Source: Streptomyces sp. CB02366 (lineage in GTDB: Bacteria; Actinomycetota; Actinomycetes; Streptomycetales; Streptomycetaceae). From it: a DNA stretch of 64,000 bases. The notes beneath the pieces were generated by a model. The model saw only the letters and a list, made by a program, of their open reading frames with translations, did no database searches and was not told the DNA's origin. Made by a program: the position numbers and the translations under genes. Location: positions 310,001-374,000 of the forward strand of contig NZ_LIVT01000002.1 of the NCBI RefSeq assembly GCF_001905905.1. The letters are read 5' to 3'. Positions 51,435 through 58,718 of the stretch are shown here, in pieces. Every line of letters starts with the position of its first letter. Position 1 is the stretch's first letter.

Positions 51435-53144
51435 ATGGCAGGAAACGAGAGGCGACCTGTGAAGCAACAGCGGTCCAGCGAGGAGAGCGAGCCCGGCGAC
51501 GTCCGGGAGGCGGCCTCGGGGGAAACGGCGCCGGACAGTGCGCAGGGCTCAGGTCCGGGGAGCATAGGGGCCCCGTCCGCACCGCCGTCCCGGACGGCGA
51601 CGCAGGGCGGGGACGTCCCGGTCGCCGGCGACGGGGACGGCGGTGGCGCGCGGACGCCGACCTCGTCCACACCCGGCCCGGAGGAGGCCGGGGAGCGGGA
51701 GGCCGGGGCCCCGGCGGCGGCACACGCGGTCGGCGTCTCCATCGGCAGGACCACGTCCGGGCCCGAGGAGGAGCCGGGCGGCGGGGAGGCCGCGGTCGCC
51801 CGGGAGGAGGCGGAGCCGGCGGCCGGCGGGACCGCCGTGGCGGCCACCACCGCGACGACCGCCGCCGAGGGCGCGGCCGAGGAGAAGGCCGAGGCGGAGG
51901 CGGCGTCCCCCGAGGCCCCCGCGGCAGCCGTGGTCGCGGCCGGTGCGTCCGAGGCCGCGGCTGCCGCGGAGCCGGGTTCCCCGAAGACCGGGACGGCGTC
52001 CCGGGAGGCCGCCGGGACCACCGGCGCCGAGGCGGCCGCATCCGGCGCACCGGCGACCGCGACCGCCACCGCCACGGCCGCCGCCGCGAGCCCGCCCGAC
52101 GGCCCCGCGGCGGAGGGCGGTGCTCCGGAGCGCCCCGGCCGGGTGTCGCGTCCCATGGTGGTGGCCGCCGCTTTCGCGGGTGCGCTGCTCCTCGGGGCCC
52201 CGTTCGTCGTGGCGGCCGCCCAGAAGGACGACGTCGAGCCCACCCGCCGGGCGGCGGCGGCCGCGTGGAAGCAGGCCGGCCAGGAGGGCGGGTACGTGCC
52301 GGGCACCGACCCCGCGGGCCCCGACGGCGTACGGGTTCCCGGCGCCCCTCGGGAGGGCGCTCCGCCGGTCCGGGGCGACAAGGGCCCCGCCAACCACGTG
52401 GGCGCGGACGCGGGCGACGGACCGCGGCGGGCGAACGGTTCCTCCGGGGCGAAGGCCGAGAAGGACGGCGACGGCAAGGGCGCCACGGGTACCGGGACGG
52501 CGAAGGGCTCCACGGACGCGGCCGGTTCGACGGAGAAGAGCGGTTCCGGGGCGAAGGCTCCGGCGGCCGGGGGCTCGGACGGCTCCGCCAAGACGCCCAC
52601 GACGGACACCACGCCCCAGTCGCAGTCCAAGTCGACGTCCACCGTCGTGTACAGCGGGGTGTCCGGCCCCGAGTGCCCCACCCAGCGCTTCCAGCGGGAC
52701 GGCTACTACAGCGACGGGAAGGAGGGCTGGGCCACCCACAGCGGCGGTTTCGGCGGTTACGGCTGTGCGGGCAAGTACCTCTCCATGCCCATGTCCGGCA
52801 GCTCCTCCAAGGACTCGGGCGGTTCGGCGACCTGGCTGTTCGACCTGCCCGACTCGGCCAGGAAGTGCAGCATCTCCGTCCATGTGCCCGGCAGTTCGGA
52901 CGTCGTGCGGGTCGGCGGCGACCCGAGCTACTACACGGTGTACGACCGGTTCCTGCCCCGGAGCGGCAACCTGGTGGGCTCCTTCTACCTCAACCAGCAG
53001 GACCGCCGGGGCACCTGGTACAACGTGCCGGGCACGTTCCCCATCGAGGCCAAGAAGCTCTCCGTGCGCATCCACGACCGGGGCCGGGACAGCAACTACG
53101 AGCACCACGCGATATCGGCGATCAAGGCGACCTGCACGAGCTGA
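51435..53144 (+). CDS. Single-pass membrane protein with Ala/Glu-rich cytoplasmic and Cys-containing outer domain
   Basis: 569 residues from ATG 51435, 74 bp after the giant gene. Residues 1-235 are low complexity (Ala, Glu, Gly, Thr, Pro). One transmembrane helix lies at about 240-265 (MVVAAAFAGALLLGAPFVVAA), then a disordered linker, then a compact C-terminal domain (about 410-569) with four Cys (PECPTQRF, YGCAGKY, RKCSISV, KATCTS), probably two disulphides. The beta-rich domain (TWLFDLPDSA, YYTVYDRFLP, GSFYLNQQDRRGTWYNVP) resembles carbohydrate- or adhesin-like beta sandwiches but is not assigned. It could tether, receive or give protection from the giant protein; only adjacency supports this. 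Confidence 0.75.
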   Translation: MAGNERRPVKQQRSSEESEPGDVREAASGETAPDSAQGSGPGSIGAPSAPPSRTATQGGDVPVAGDGDGGGARTPTSSTPGPEEAGEREAGAPAAAHAVGVSIGRTTSGPEEEPGGGEAAVAREEAEPAAGGTAVAATTATTAAEGAAEEKAEAEAASPEAPAAAVVAAGASEAAAAAEPGSPKTGTASREAAGTTGAEAAASGAPATATATATAAAASPPDGPAAEGGAPERPGRVSRPMVVAAAFAGALLLGAPFVVAAAQKDDVEPTRRAAAAAWKQAGQEGGYVPGTDPAGPDGVRVPGAPREGAPPVRGDKGPANHVGADAGDGPRRANGSSGAKAEKDGDGKGATGTGTAKGSTDAAGSTEKSGSGAKAPAAGGSDGSAKTPTTDTTPQSQSKSTSTVVYSGVSGPECPTQRFQRDGYYSDGKEGWATHSGGFGGYGCAGKYLSMPMSGSSSKDSGGSATWLFDLPDSARKCSISVHVPGSSDVVRVGGDPSYYTVYDRFLPRSGNLVGSFYLNQQDRRGTWYNVPGTFPIEAKKLSVRIHDRGRDSNYEHHAISAIKATCTS

Positions 53145-53625
53145 GCAGCAGGCGCGGACGGCGCGGAGCCACCGGTTCCGCGCCGCCCCCGGCCCCGCAC
53201 GCGGCCCCTCCGGGCCGGGTGCGGGGCCGGGGCGCGTCCGGGGAGCGGGCCAGGGCGTGCACGGAAGCGTGGCGGGGGCGCGCGAGGAGCGCGGGGGACG
53301 GCGGCGCGGCGGCGGCCGATGCGCCCCGGCCGGGGGCGTCGCTTCTTTCCGGGGGCCAAACCTCGGGCAGGAGTTCGGACCCGCCCGTCCGGGAGGTCGG
53401 GAAAGGCGAAACCTTCCGCCCGACGGGACGTTCGGCAGAGCGTGGAAACGGGCAAATCGATCGGAGAGGCCGATGGCGGATTCCCCACCCGAGAGCGCTC
53501 CCGGCCGCCGTTCCGTCCGGCGCGGCGGTCGCGGCTCCCCGGCCGCCGCCCCTCCGCCGGTCCCGCCCGGACGCACGCCGAAGCGCCCGCGTGATCTACG
53601 CACCACCAGGGAAAGGAGCGCCGCC
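53145..53625. other. 481-bp intergenic region
   Basis: It contains the terminator of the preceding gene. The rest carries no convincing gene; an in-frame ATG at 53473 with a GGAGAG site could extend the amidase by 51 disordered residues, but the internal start is better. No riboswitch consensus recognised. Confidence 0.6.
53188..53231 (+). terminator. Hairpin terminator after the membrane protein gene
   Basis: Perfect 13-bp stem, 53188-53200 with 53219-53231, 44 bp after the stop. It probably ends the T7SS effector transcript. Confidence 0.65.
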
Positions 53626-54501
53626 ATGGCGACGCCGTTGTCCGCCGACAAGCTGCTCAAAGCCCTCCGCGACGAAGGACTCCACGTCGTCGAGCACCGG
53701 AGCTGGCGCACCAACAACCGCAACCACAAGGGGCCCTGGGGCCCGACGCACGGGGTGATGATCCACCACACCGTCTCCTCGGGCACCGCGTCCTCCGTCG
53801 AGCTCTGCTACAACGGCCACTCCGCCCTGCCCGGCCCGCTCTGCCACGGCGTCATCGCCAAGGACGGGACCGTCCACCTCGTGGGGAACGGGCGGGCCAA
53901 CCACGCCGGGCTCGGCGACGACGACGTCCTGCGCGCCGTCGTCGCGGAGAAGGCGCTGCCCCCCGACAACGAGGCCAACACCGACGGCAACCGGCACTTC
54001 TACGGCTTCGAGTGCATCAACCTCGGTGACGGCAAGGACCCTTGGCCGGCGGCCCAGTTGCTGGCGATCGAGCGGGCCGCGGCCGCCGTCTGCCGGGCGC
54101 ACGGCTGGTCGGAGCGGTCGGTGATCGGCCATCTGGAGTGGCAGCCGGGCAAGGTCGATCCGCGCGGGTTCACCATGAACGCGATGCGCAGCCGGGTCGC
54201 CAAGCGGCTGGGCGGTGCGCCGGACGGCCCCGCCGATCCGCCGCCGAGACCGAAGTGCGAGCCGTTCCCGGGGTCCGCGTTCTTCGCGGTCGGCCGCAGG
54301 AGCGCGATCGTCACGGCGATGGGCAAGCGGCTGGTGGCCGAAGGGTGCGGCCGGTACACGGTGGGCCCGGGGCCCGCCTGGTCCGAGGCCGACCGGAAGT
54401 CGTACGCCGCCTGGCAGCGCAAGCTGGGTTACACGGGCGGGGACGCGGACGGCATCCCCGGGAAGAGCAGTTGGGACCGGCTCAAGGTGCCCAACGTGTG
54501 A
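53626..54501 (+). CDS. N-acetylmuramoyl-L-alanine amidase (Amidase_2) with C-terminal binding domain
   Basis: 291 residues from ATG 53626 with AAAGGAG upstream. The N-terminal Amidase_2/PGRP fold has zinc ligands in MIHHT (His47/48 region) and in GHLEWQPGKVDPRG (His and Asp), and the typical PLCHGVIAKDGTVHLV and ANHAG blocks. A Pro linker leads to a C-terminal domain of about 70 residues (GRRSAIVTAMGKRLVAEGCGRY, AYAAWQRKLGYTGGDADGIPG), a peptidoglycan-binding-like repeat common in actinophage and Streptomyces endolysin-type amidases. No signal peptide is present, so export would be non-classical, holin-like, or absent. It is expected to cut the lactyl amide of peptidoglycan. Confidence 0.9.
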   Translation: MATPLSADKLLKALRDEGLHVVEHRSWRTNNRNHKGPWGPTHGVMIHHTVSSGTASSVELCYNGHSALPGPLCHGVIAKDGTVHLVGNGRANHAGLGDDDVLRAVVAEKALPPDNEANTDGNRHFYGFECINLGDGKDPWPAAQLLAIERAAAAVCRAHGWSERSVIGHLEWQPGKVDPRGFTMNAMRSRVAKRLGGAPDGPADPPPRPKCEPFPGSAFFAVGRRSAIVTAMGKRLVAEGCGRYTVGPGPAWSEADRKSYAAWQRKLGYTGGDADGIPGKSSWDRLKVPNV

Positions 54502-54513
54502 GCCCCCCCGGGC

Positions 54514-54554
54514 GGGGCCTGGCGGACGGCGGGAAGCGCTGTCCGCCAGGCCCC
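54514..54554 (+). terminator. Hairpin terminator after amidase gene
   Basis: Perfect 14-bp stem, 54514-54527 with 54541-54554, 13-base loop, starting 12 bp after the stop codon. Confidence 0.7.
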
Positions 54555-54718
54555 GTGGCGCGGGCGGCTGTCACGGAAAGGGGTGGGCGGTCGCGTGGCC
54601 ACTCGCATACCGTCGGACGGGCGGTCGGCCCAAGTGTTGTGCCGACCACGGCGGTTCGCGTCGCGGACGGCGGCGCGACGCCGGGCCGGGGTCCGGGCGA
54701 AGGCGGAGGGGCGGGGCG

Positions 54719-55300
54719 ATGGCGACAGAGGTGGAGACGGTGGGGTCCGGGGAGCTGCTCCGGTACGCCGAGGGTGTCCGCGACGTGTACGCGCGGGCCT
54801 TCGCGGGCCCGCCCTGGCACGAGGACCCGGCGGCGGCCGACGGGTACGTCCGGCGGTTGGAGCAGGACGTGCTGCGGCCCGGGTTCACGGCGGCGGTGTC
54901 GGTGTCCGGCGGGGCGGTCGCCGGTTTCGCCACGGCCTGGATCACCCCGGAGGTCTTCCCGGCCGGGCGTAGCTACGGGCAGGTCGCCGAAGCTCTCGGT
55001 CCCGAGCGGACGCGGGCGTGGCTGTGCGAGGCGCTGGAGGTGAACGAGCTCGCGGTCGCGCCGGAGGCGCACGGGACGGGGCTCGGTGCGGCCCTGCTGG
55101 AGGCGGTGACCGGACGCGCCCCGGGAGGCCGCTGCTGGCTGCTGACCTCCGTACGGGCCGAGGCGGCGCTGCGGTTGTACGGGCGGGCCGGCTGGCGGCG
55201 GGTGGACGTGCCCGTACCCGGGAAGGCCGCTCTCGTGGTGCTGCTCGGCCCCGGCCACCCGGGCGGGGCCGGGCTGGAGGCGGGGGCGGGCGGCCGGTAG
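54719..55300 (+). CDS. GNAT family N-acetyltransferase
   Basis: 193 residues from ATG 54719 with GGAGGGG upstream. It has the GNAT core: a strand VAGFATAWI, then ALEVNELAVAPEAHGTGLGAALLEAV, which is motif A with the acetyl-CoA pyrophosphate loop (R/Q-x-x-G-x-G/A, here HGTGLGAAL). A later AALRLYGRAGWRR is motif B. The substrate is unknown. The gene stands alone between the amidase terminator and a convergent membrane protein gene. Confidence 0.85.
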   Translation: MATEVETVGSGELLRYAEGVRDVYARAFAGPPWHEDPAAADGYVRRLEQDVLRPGFTAAVSVSGGAVAGFATAWITPEVFPAGRSYGQVAEALGPERTRAWLCEALEVNELAVAPEAHGTGLGAALLEAVTGRAPGGRCWLLTSVRAEAALRLYGRAGWRRVDVPVPGKAALVVLLGPGHPGGAGLEAGAGGR

Positions 55301-55324
55301 CCCCGCCGCCCCTCCCCCGGAGCC

Positions 55325-55819
55325 CTACAGCGCGACGGCCAGCAGGGCGCACGCCACCAGCGAGAACGCGGTGCGCACCTGGTGCAGCGTGTTCCAGCGG
55401 GGTTCGAAGGCGGCGCGGGCCGCGCTGTCGTCGCCGCCCTCGGAGGCGGCGAGGGCGTTGTTGAGCGGGATGTTGCCGATCACGGTGATCAGGTGCCCGA
55501 TGATCACGCAGATCAGGGCCGCCAGGACGGCGGGCCCGGTCACCTCGTCGTGCTCGCCGAGGCCGGTGAGGAAGGCGGCGGCGGGCAGGGCGACGACGCC
55601 GAGGAACAGGACCAGGAAGGCCGGCCCGGGGACCTTCTCGTTGAAACGGCGCATGGCGGCGGCGAACTGCTGGTCCGTCAGTTCCGCGAGGCCGGGCATG
55701 ATCGCGATCAGGAAGGTCAGCATGAAGCCCGCGTAGAGGCCGTTGACGATCGTGGCGAGCACCAGGAAGAGAGAGGTCATGGCGGACATCATGGCCGGGA
55801 ACTGCCGTTCGCAGGGCAT
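55325..55819 (-). CDS. DUF1772 family membrane protein
   Basis: 164 residues with four hydrophobic helices: LFLVLATIVNGLYAGFMLTF, FLVLFLGVVALPAAAFL, VLAALICVIIGHLITVIGNIP and the C-terminal AFSLVACALLAVAL. The NIPLNNAL and WNTLHQVRTAFS motifs are characteristic of DUF1772 (anthrone-oxygenase-like) proteins. Starts at 55792 or 55780 would remove up to 13 polar residues and are also plausible; no strong ribosome site decides. Function in bacteria is mostly unknown. Confidence 0.8.
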   Translation of the reverse strand: MPCERQFPAMMSAMTSLFLVLATIVNGLYAGFMLTFLIAIMPGLAELTDQQFAAAMRRFNEKVPGPAFLVLFLGVVALPAAAFLTGLGEHDEVTGPAVLAALICVIIGHLITVIGNIPLNNALAASEGGDDSAARAAFEPRWNTLHQVRTAFSLVACALLAVAL

Positions 55820-55846
55820 TGTTTCGACCGACTGTGCGAACCGGCC

Positions 55847-55943
55847 GGGCCGCCCGGCCCCGGCGGACGGGGGCGGGCGGTCCGGCCCCGGCGGACGGGG
55901 GCGGGCGGTCCGGCCCCCGGACCCCGGCCCGGCCGGGCGGCCC
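55847..55943. repeat. 28-bp tandem repeat inside a 13-bp inverted repeat
   Basis: A 28-bp unit occurs at 55855-55882 and 55883-55910, with a partial third copy. The arms 55847-55859 and 55931-55943 are exact inverted repeats. It lies downstream of the vWA gene, so it may act as its terminator. Confidence 0.7.
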
Positions 55944-55984
55944 GCTCCGGGGTCCGAGGGACCGGTGCGGGCGGACGGACCGCG

Positions 55985-57643
55985 TCAGCCGATCTCGCCC
56001 TCGTCCGGTTCCGGCCCGCCGTCCCGGCCGGCGCCGCCCCTGAGGCGGTCCGCCTGGCCGATGGCCGTGGCCAGCTTCCGCACCGAGCTGTCCTCGGTCG
56101 CCTCCGCCAGATCGGCCGCCCGGGAGGCGAGTTCGTCCAGGCCGGGCGCGCCCGGCAGGTCGCCGCCCCGCAGGCGGTCGGCGAAGTAGGCGGCCACGGC
56201 GGCCACTTGCAGCCGGTCGCCGGCCCCGCCCCACAACGGCTCCTCCAGCGCCCCGGTCCGTACGGTCCCCGTCTCCTCGCGCGCTTCGCGGGTCTCGGGG
56301 TCGAGCCACCGCACCGTCGCCTCGGCCACCCTGCCGGACGCGCCCTCGCGCAGCCGTACGGCGTACAGAGCGGTCACCGTGTGGCCGGGGCCGACCTCGC
56401 CGCCGTCCACGCCGTCGTCGCGGAAGTCCTCGTCCGCGACCTTGCGGTTCTCGTAGCCGATCAGCCGGAACCGCTTCACCGTCTTCCGGTCGAACGCCAC
56501 CTGGGCCTTGGCGTCGCGGGCCCGGATCTCCAGGTGGGCGGGGAGCTGGTCGACGAAGACCTTGCGGGCCTGTTCCTCGTCCCCGACGTAGGTGGTGTTG
56601 CCGTCGCCCTTGTTGGTGAGCCGCTCCATGAACGCGTCGCCGTAGTCGCTGCCGACGCCGACGCCGAAGAGGGTGATGCCGTACTCGCGGCGGGCCGAGT
56701 CGATCTTCTCCAGGATGCTGTCGGCCTCGGTGTCGCCGGTGTTGGCGAGGGCGTCGGAGAGCAGCACCACCCGGTTGGTCGCGCCCTTGCGGTGGCCCTC
56801 GACCGACTCCTCGTAGCCGCGGGTGATCCCCGCCCCGGCGTTGGTGGACCGGGCCGGGCTCATCTCCTCCACCACGTCCTTGATCCGGTTCCGGTTGCCC
56901 TTGATCCGGGTCATCGGCAGCCGGGTCTCGGCCTCGTCGCTGAAGGTGACCAGGGCGAGGGAGTCGTCGTCGCGCAGTTCGTCCGTGAGGATGCCCAGGG
57001 ACTTCCGGACCAGGTCGAGACGGCCGGGCTCGGCCATGGAGCCCGAGATGTCCACGACGAACGTGAGGGCGGCGGGCGGCCGTTCAGCGGCCTTCGGAGC
57101 GGCCTCGGTGGCCAGGCCGACGCGGAGCAGCGACCAGTCGGAGGCTCCGCCTGCGCCGCCCCCGCCCTTCGCGGAGCCCATGCGCGCCCCGTCGACGTTC
57201 ACCGTGAAGCCGGAGCCCTTCGGCCGTTCGTAGCCCTGGCGGAAGCTGTTGACGAACTCCTCGGGGCGGATGTCCCCGGGCGCGGGCAGCCGGCCGTCGC
57301 CCAGGGTGCGGCGGGCGTAACCGTAGCTGGCGGTGTCCACGTCCAGGGCGAAGGTCGAGAGGTAGTCGGGCGTCTCGGGCTTCGCCTCGGCGGCGCCGTC
57401 GGTCCCTTCGCCCCCCGGCGCGGCCGACCGGCCCGTCCCGGGCGGCACGGCGCCCGGCGCGGGCTGTCCGCCGCCGGACGGCCCCTGCCCCTGGCGCTTG
57501 CCCGAGCTGACGTCCCGGGTGCCGTCCGAGCTGCTGCCCCCGGCGCTGCACGCGGTGAGCGCCACCGCCCCCGCCAGCAGGAGCGCCACGGCCCCCGCCC
57601 GCCTCGCGTCCCGCTTCCCGTGTCGTCGGTCGGTCTGGTGCAT
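55985..57643 (-). CDS. von Willebrand factor A domain lipoprotein (YfbK-like)
   Basis: 552 residues. The lipoprotein signal ends in LTAC (Cys32), followed by a Gly/Ser/Pro linker. Residues about 90-160 are the N-terminal domain found before vWA in YfbK-type proteins (YLSTFALDVDTASYGYARRTL, IRPEEFVNSF). The vWA domain (about 190-380) has an intact MIDAS: D198-I-S-G-S-M plus a later Thr/Asp (LLSDALANTGD). The C-terminal region (LPAHLEIRARDAKAQVAFD onward) matches the DUF3520 part of the family. It is probably lipid-anchored outside the membrane and binds protein ligands through a divalent metal. No partner is evident in the neighbourhood. Confidence 0.9.
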   Translation of the reverse strand: MHQTDRRHGKRDARRAGAVALLLAGAVALTACSAGGSSSDGTRDVSSGKRQGQGPSGGGQPAPGAVPPGTGRSAAPGGEGTDGAAEAKPETPDYLSTFALDVDTASYGYARRTLGDGRLPAPGDIRPEEFVNSFRQGYERPKGSGFTVNVDGARMGSAKGGGGAGGASDWSLLRVGLATEAAPKAAERPPAALTFVVDISGSMAEPGRLDLVRKSLGILTDELRDDDSLALVTFSDEAETRLPMTRIKGNRNRIKDVVEEMSPARSTNAGAGITRGYEESVEGHRKGATNRVVLLSDALANTGDTEADSILEKIDSARREYGITLFGVGVGSDYGDAFMERLTNKGDGNTTYVGDEEQARKVFVDQLPAHLEIRARDAKAQVAFDRKTVKRFRLIGYENRKVADEDFRDDGVDGGEVGPGHTVTALYAVRLREGASGRVAEATVRWLDPETREAREETGTVRTGALEEPLWGGAGDRLQVAAVAAYFADRLRGGDLPGAPGLDELASRAADLAEATEDSSVRKLATAIGQADRLRGGAGRDGGPEPDEGEIG

Positions 57644-57812
57644 GCGTAACCCCCCACGTCGTCACGATGTCCTCGACATCTGTGAATGTGACGTACGGGG
57701 CCGCCCGCCGGAGTCGACGAAAGCGTTGCGGAAGCGTCTCGATGCGGCAACAGCGGGCGGCCGGGGGCGGCGCGGGACCGGCCGGCGGACGGCGAACCCC
57801 GGAGCATCGGGT

Positions 57813-58718
57813 TCAGGACACGATGTCCTTACGGCTGAACCCGCGGAAGGCCAGCGCGAACAGCACCAGGGCGTACGCCACCGAGACGGCCGCGCCCTTG
57901 ATCATGCCGCCCCACTCCAGGTGCGGCTGGAGCGCGTCGGCCCAGGCGAACTGCCAGTGCGCGGGCAGGAATTCGCGCCAGGAGCCGAGCGCGGTCACCG
58001 CGTCGAGCACATTGCCGACGATGGTGAGGAAGACCGCCCCGCCGACCGCGCCGAGCGGCGCGTCCGTCCTGGTGGAGAGCCAGAACGCGAGCCCGGCGGT
58101 GACCAGTTGGGAGACGAAGATGAACGCCACGACGATCGCCAGGCGCGGCACGGTGTCCCCGGCGGCCAGCTCTCCGCCGGTGGGCAGTTTCAGCGGGCCC
58201 CACCCGTAGGCGGCCGTGCCCGCCGCCAGCGCGACGACGGGCAGCAGCACCATCGCGGCCAGGCTGAAGCCCAGCGCGACGACGAGCTTGGACCACAGCA
58301 GCCGGACGCGCGGCACCGGTGCGGCCAGGAGGTAGCGCAGCGAGGACCAGCTCGCCTCGGAGGCGACGGTGTCCCCGCAGAACAGGGCCACCGGGATCAC
58401 CAGCAGGAACCCGGCCGAGACGAACAGCGAGACGGCCGCGAAGTTGGCGGCGGACTCGGTGGCCACGTCCATGAGGTTGATCCGGCCGCCGCCCCGGCCG
58501 CCGCCGTCCTCGCCGTCCGGCGTGCCGCCGATCGCGAAGGCGATGATCAGGATGAACGGCAGGGCGGCGAGCACCCCGCCCATGAGCAGGGTGCGCCGCC
58601 TGCGCAGTTGCCGCATGGCCTCGACCCGGAGCGGGAGCGTGCGCCCGGCGCGGTAGCCGGGCGCCTCGGGATGCTCGGCCGCCACCCGGGCCTCGGGGGG
58701 CTGGACGGGGGCGCTCAT
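57813..58718 (-). CDS. ABC transporter permease (ABC-2 type)
   Basis: 301 residues, with six predicted membrane helices (for example TLLMGGVLAALPFILIIAFAIGG, FLLVIPVALFCGDTVASEASW, LGFSLAAMVLLPVVALAAG and the C-terminal VSVAYALVLFALAFRGFSRKDI). The VASEASWSSLRYLLAAPVPR segment before helix 3 is typical of ABC-2/NatB-like permeases that couple to the ATPase. Its start overlaps the end of the upstream ATPase fusion gene by 4 bp, so the two form one transporter. The substrate is unknown. Confidence 0.9.
   Translation of the reverse strand: MSAPVQPPEARVAAEHPEAPGYRAGRTLPLRVEAMRQLRRRRTLLMGGVLAALPFILIIAFAIGGTPDGEDGGGRGGGRINLMDVATESAANFAAVSLFVSAGFLLVIPVALFCGDTVASEASWSSLRYLLAAPVPRVRLLWSKLVVALGFSLAAMVLLPVVALAAGTAAYGWGPLKLPTGGELAAGDTVPRLAIVVAFIFVSQLVTAGLAFWLSTRTDAPLGAVGGAVFLTIVGNVLDAVTALGSWREFLPAHWQFAWADALQPHLEWGGMIKGAAVSVAYALVLFALAFRGFSRKDIVS

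Noticed and set aside
53473-53625. Longer start for the amidase at ATG 53473
   Set aside because: A ribosome site exists, but the added 51 residues are Pro/Arg-rich without a signal peptide. The ATG at 53626 has AAAGGAG and starts at the conserved domain.
55847-55943. GC-rich tandem and inverted repeats as a CRISPR array or origin
   Set aside because: There are only two full 28-bp units with no spacers, and no cas genes or DnaA boxes. A terminator-like or slippage element is simpler.
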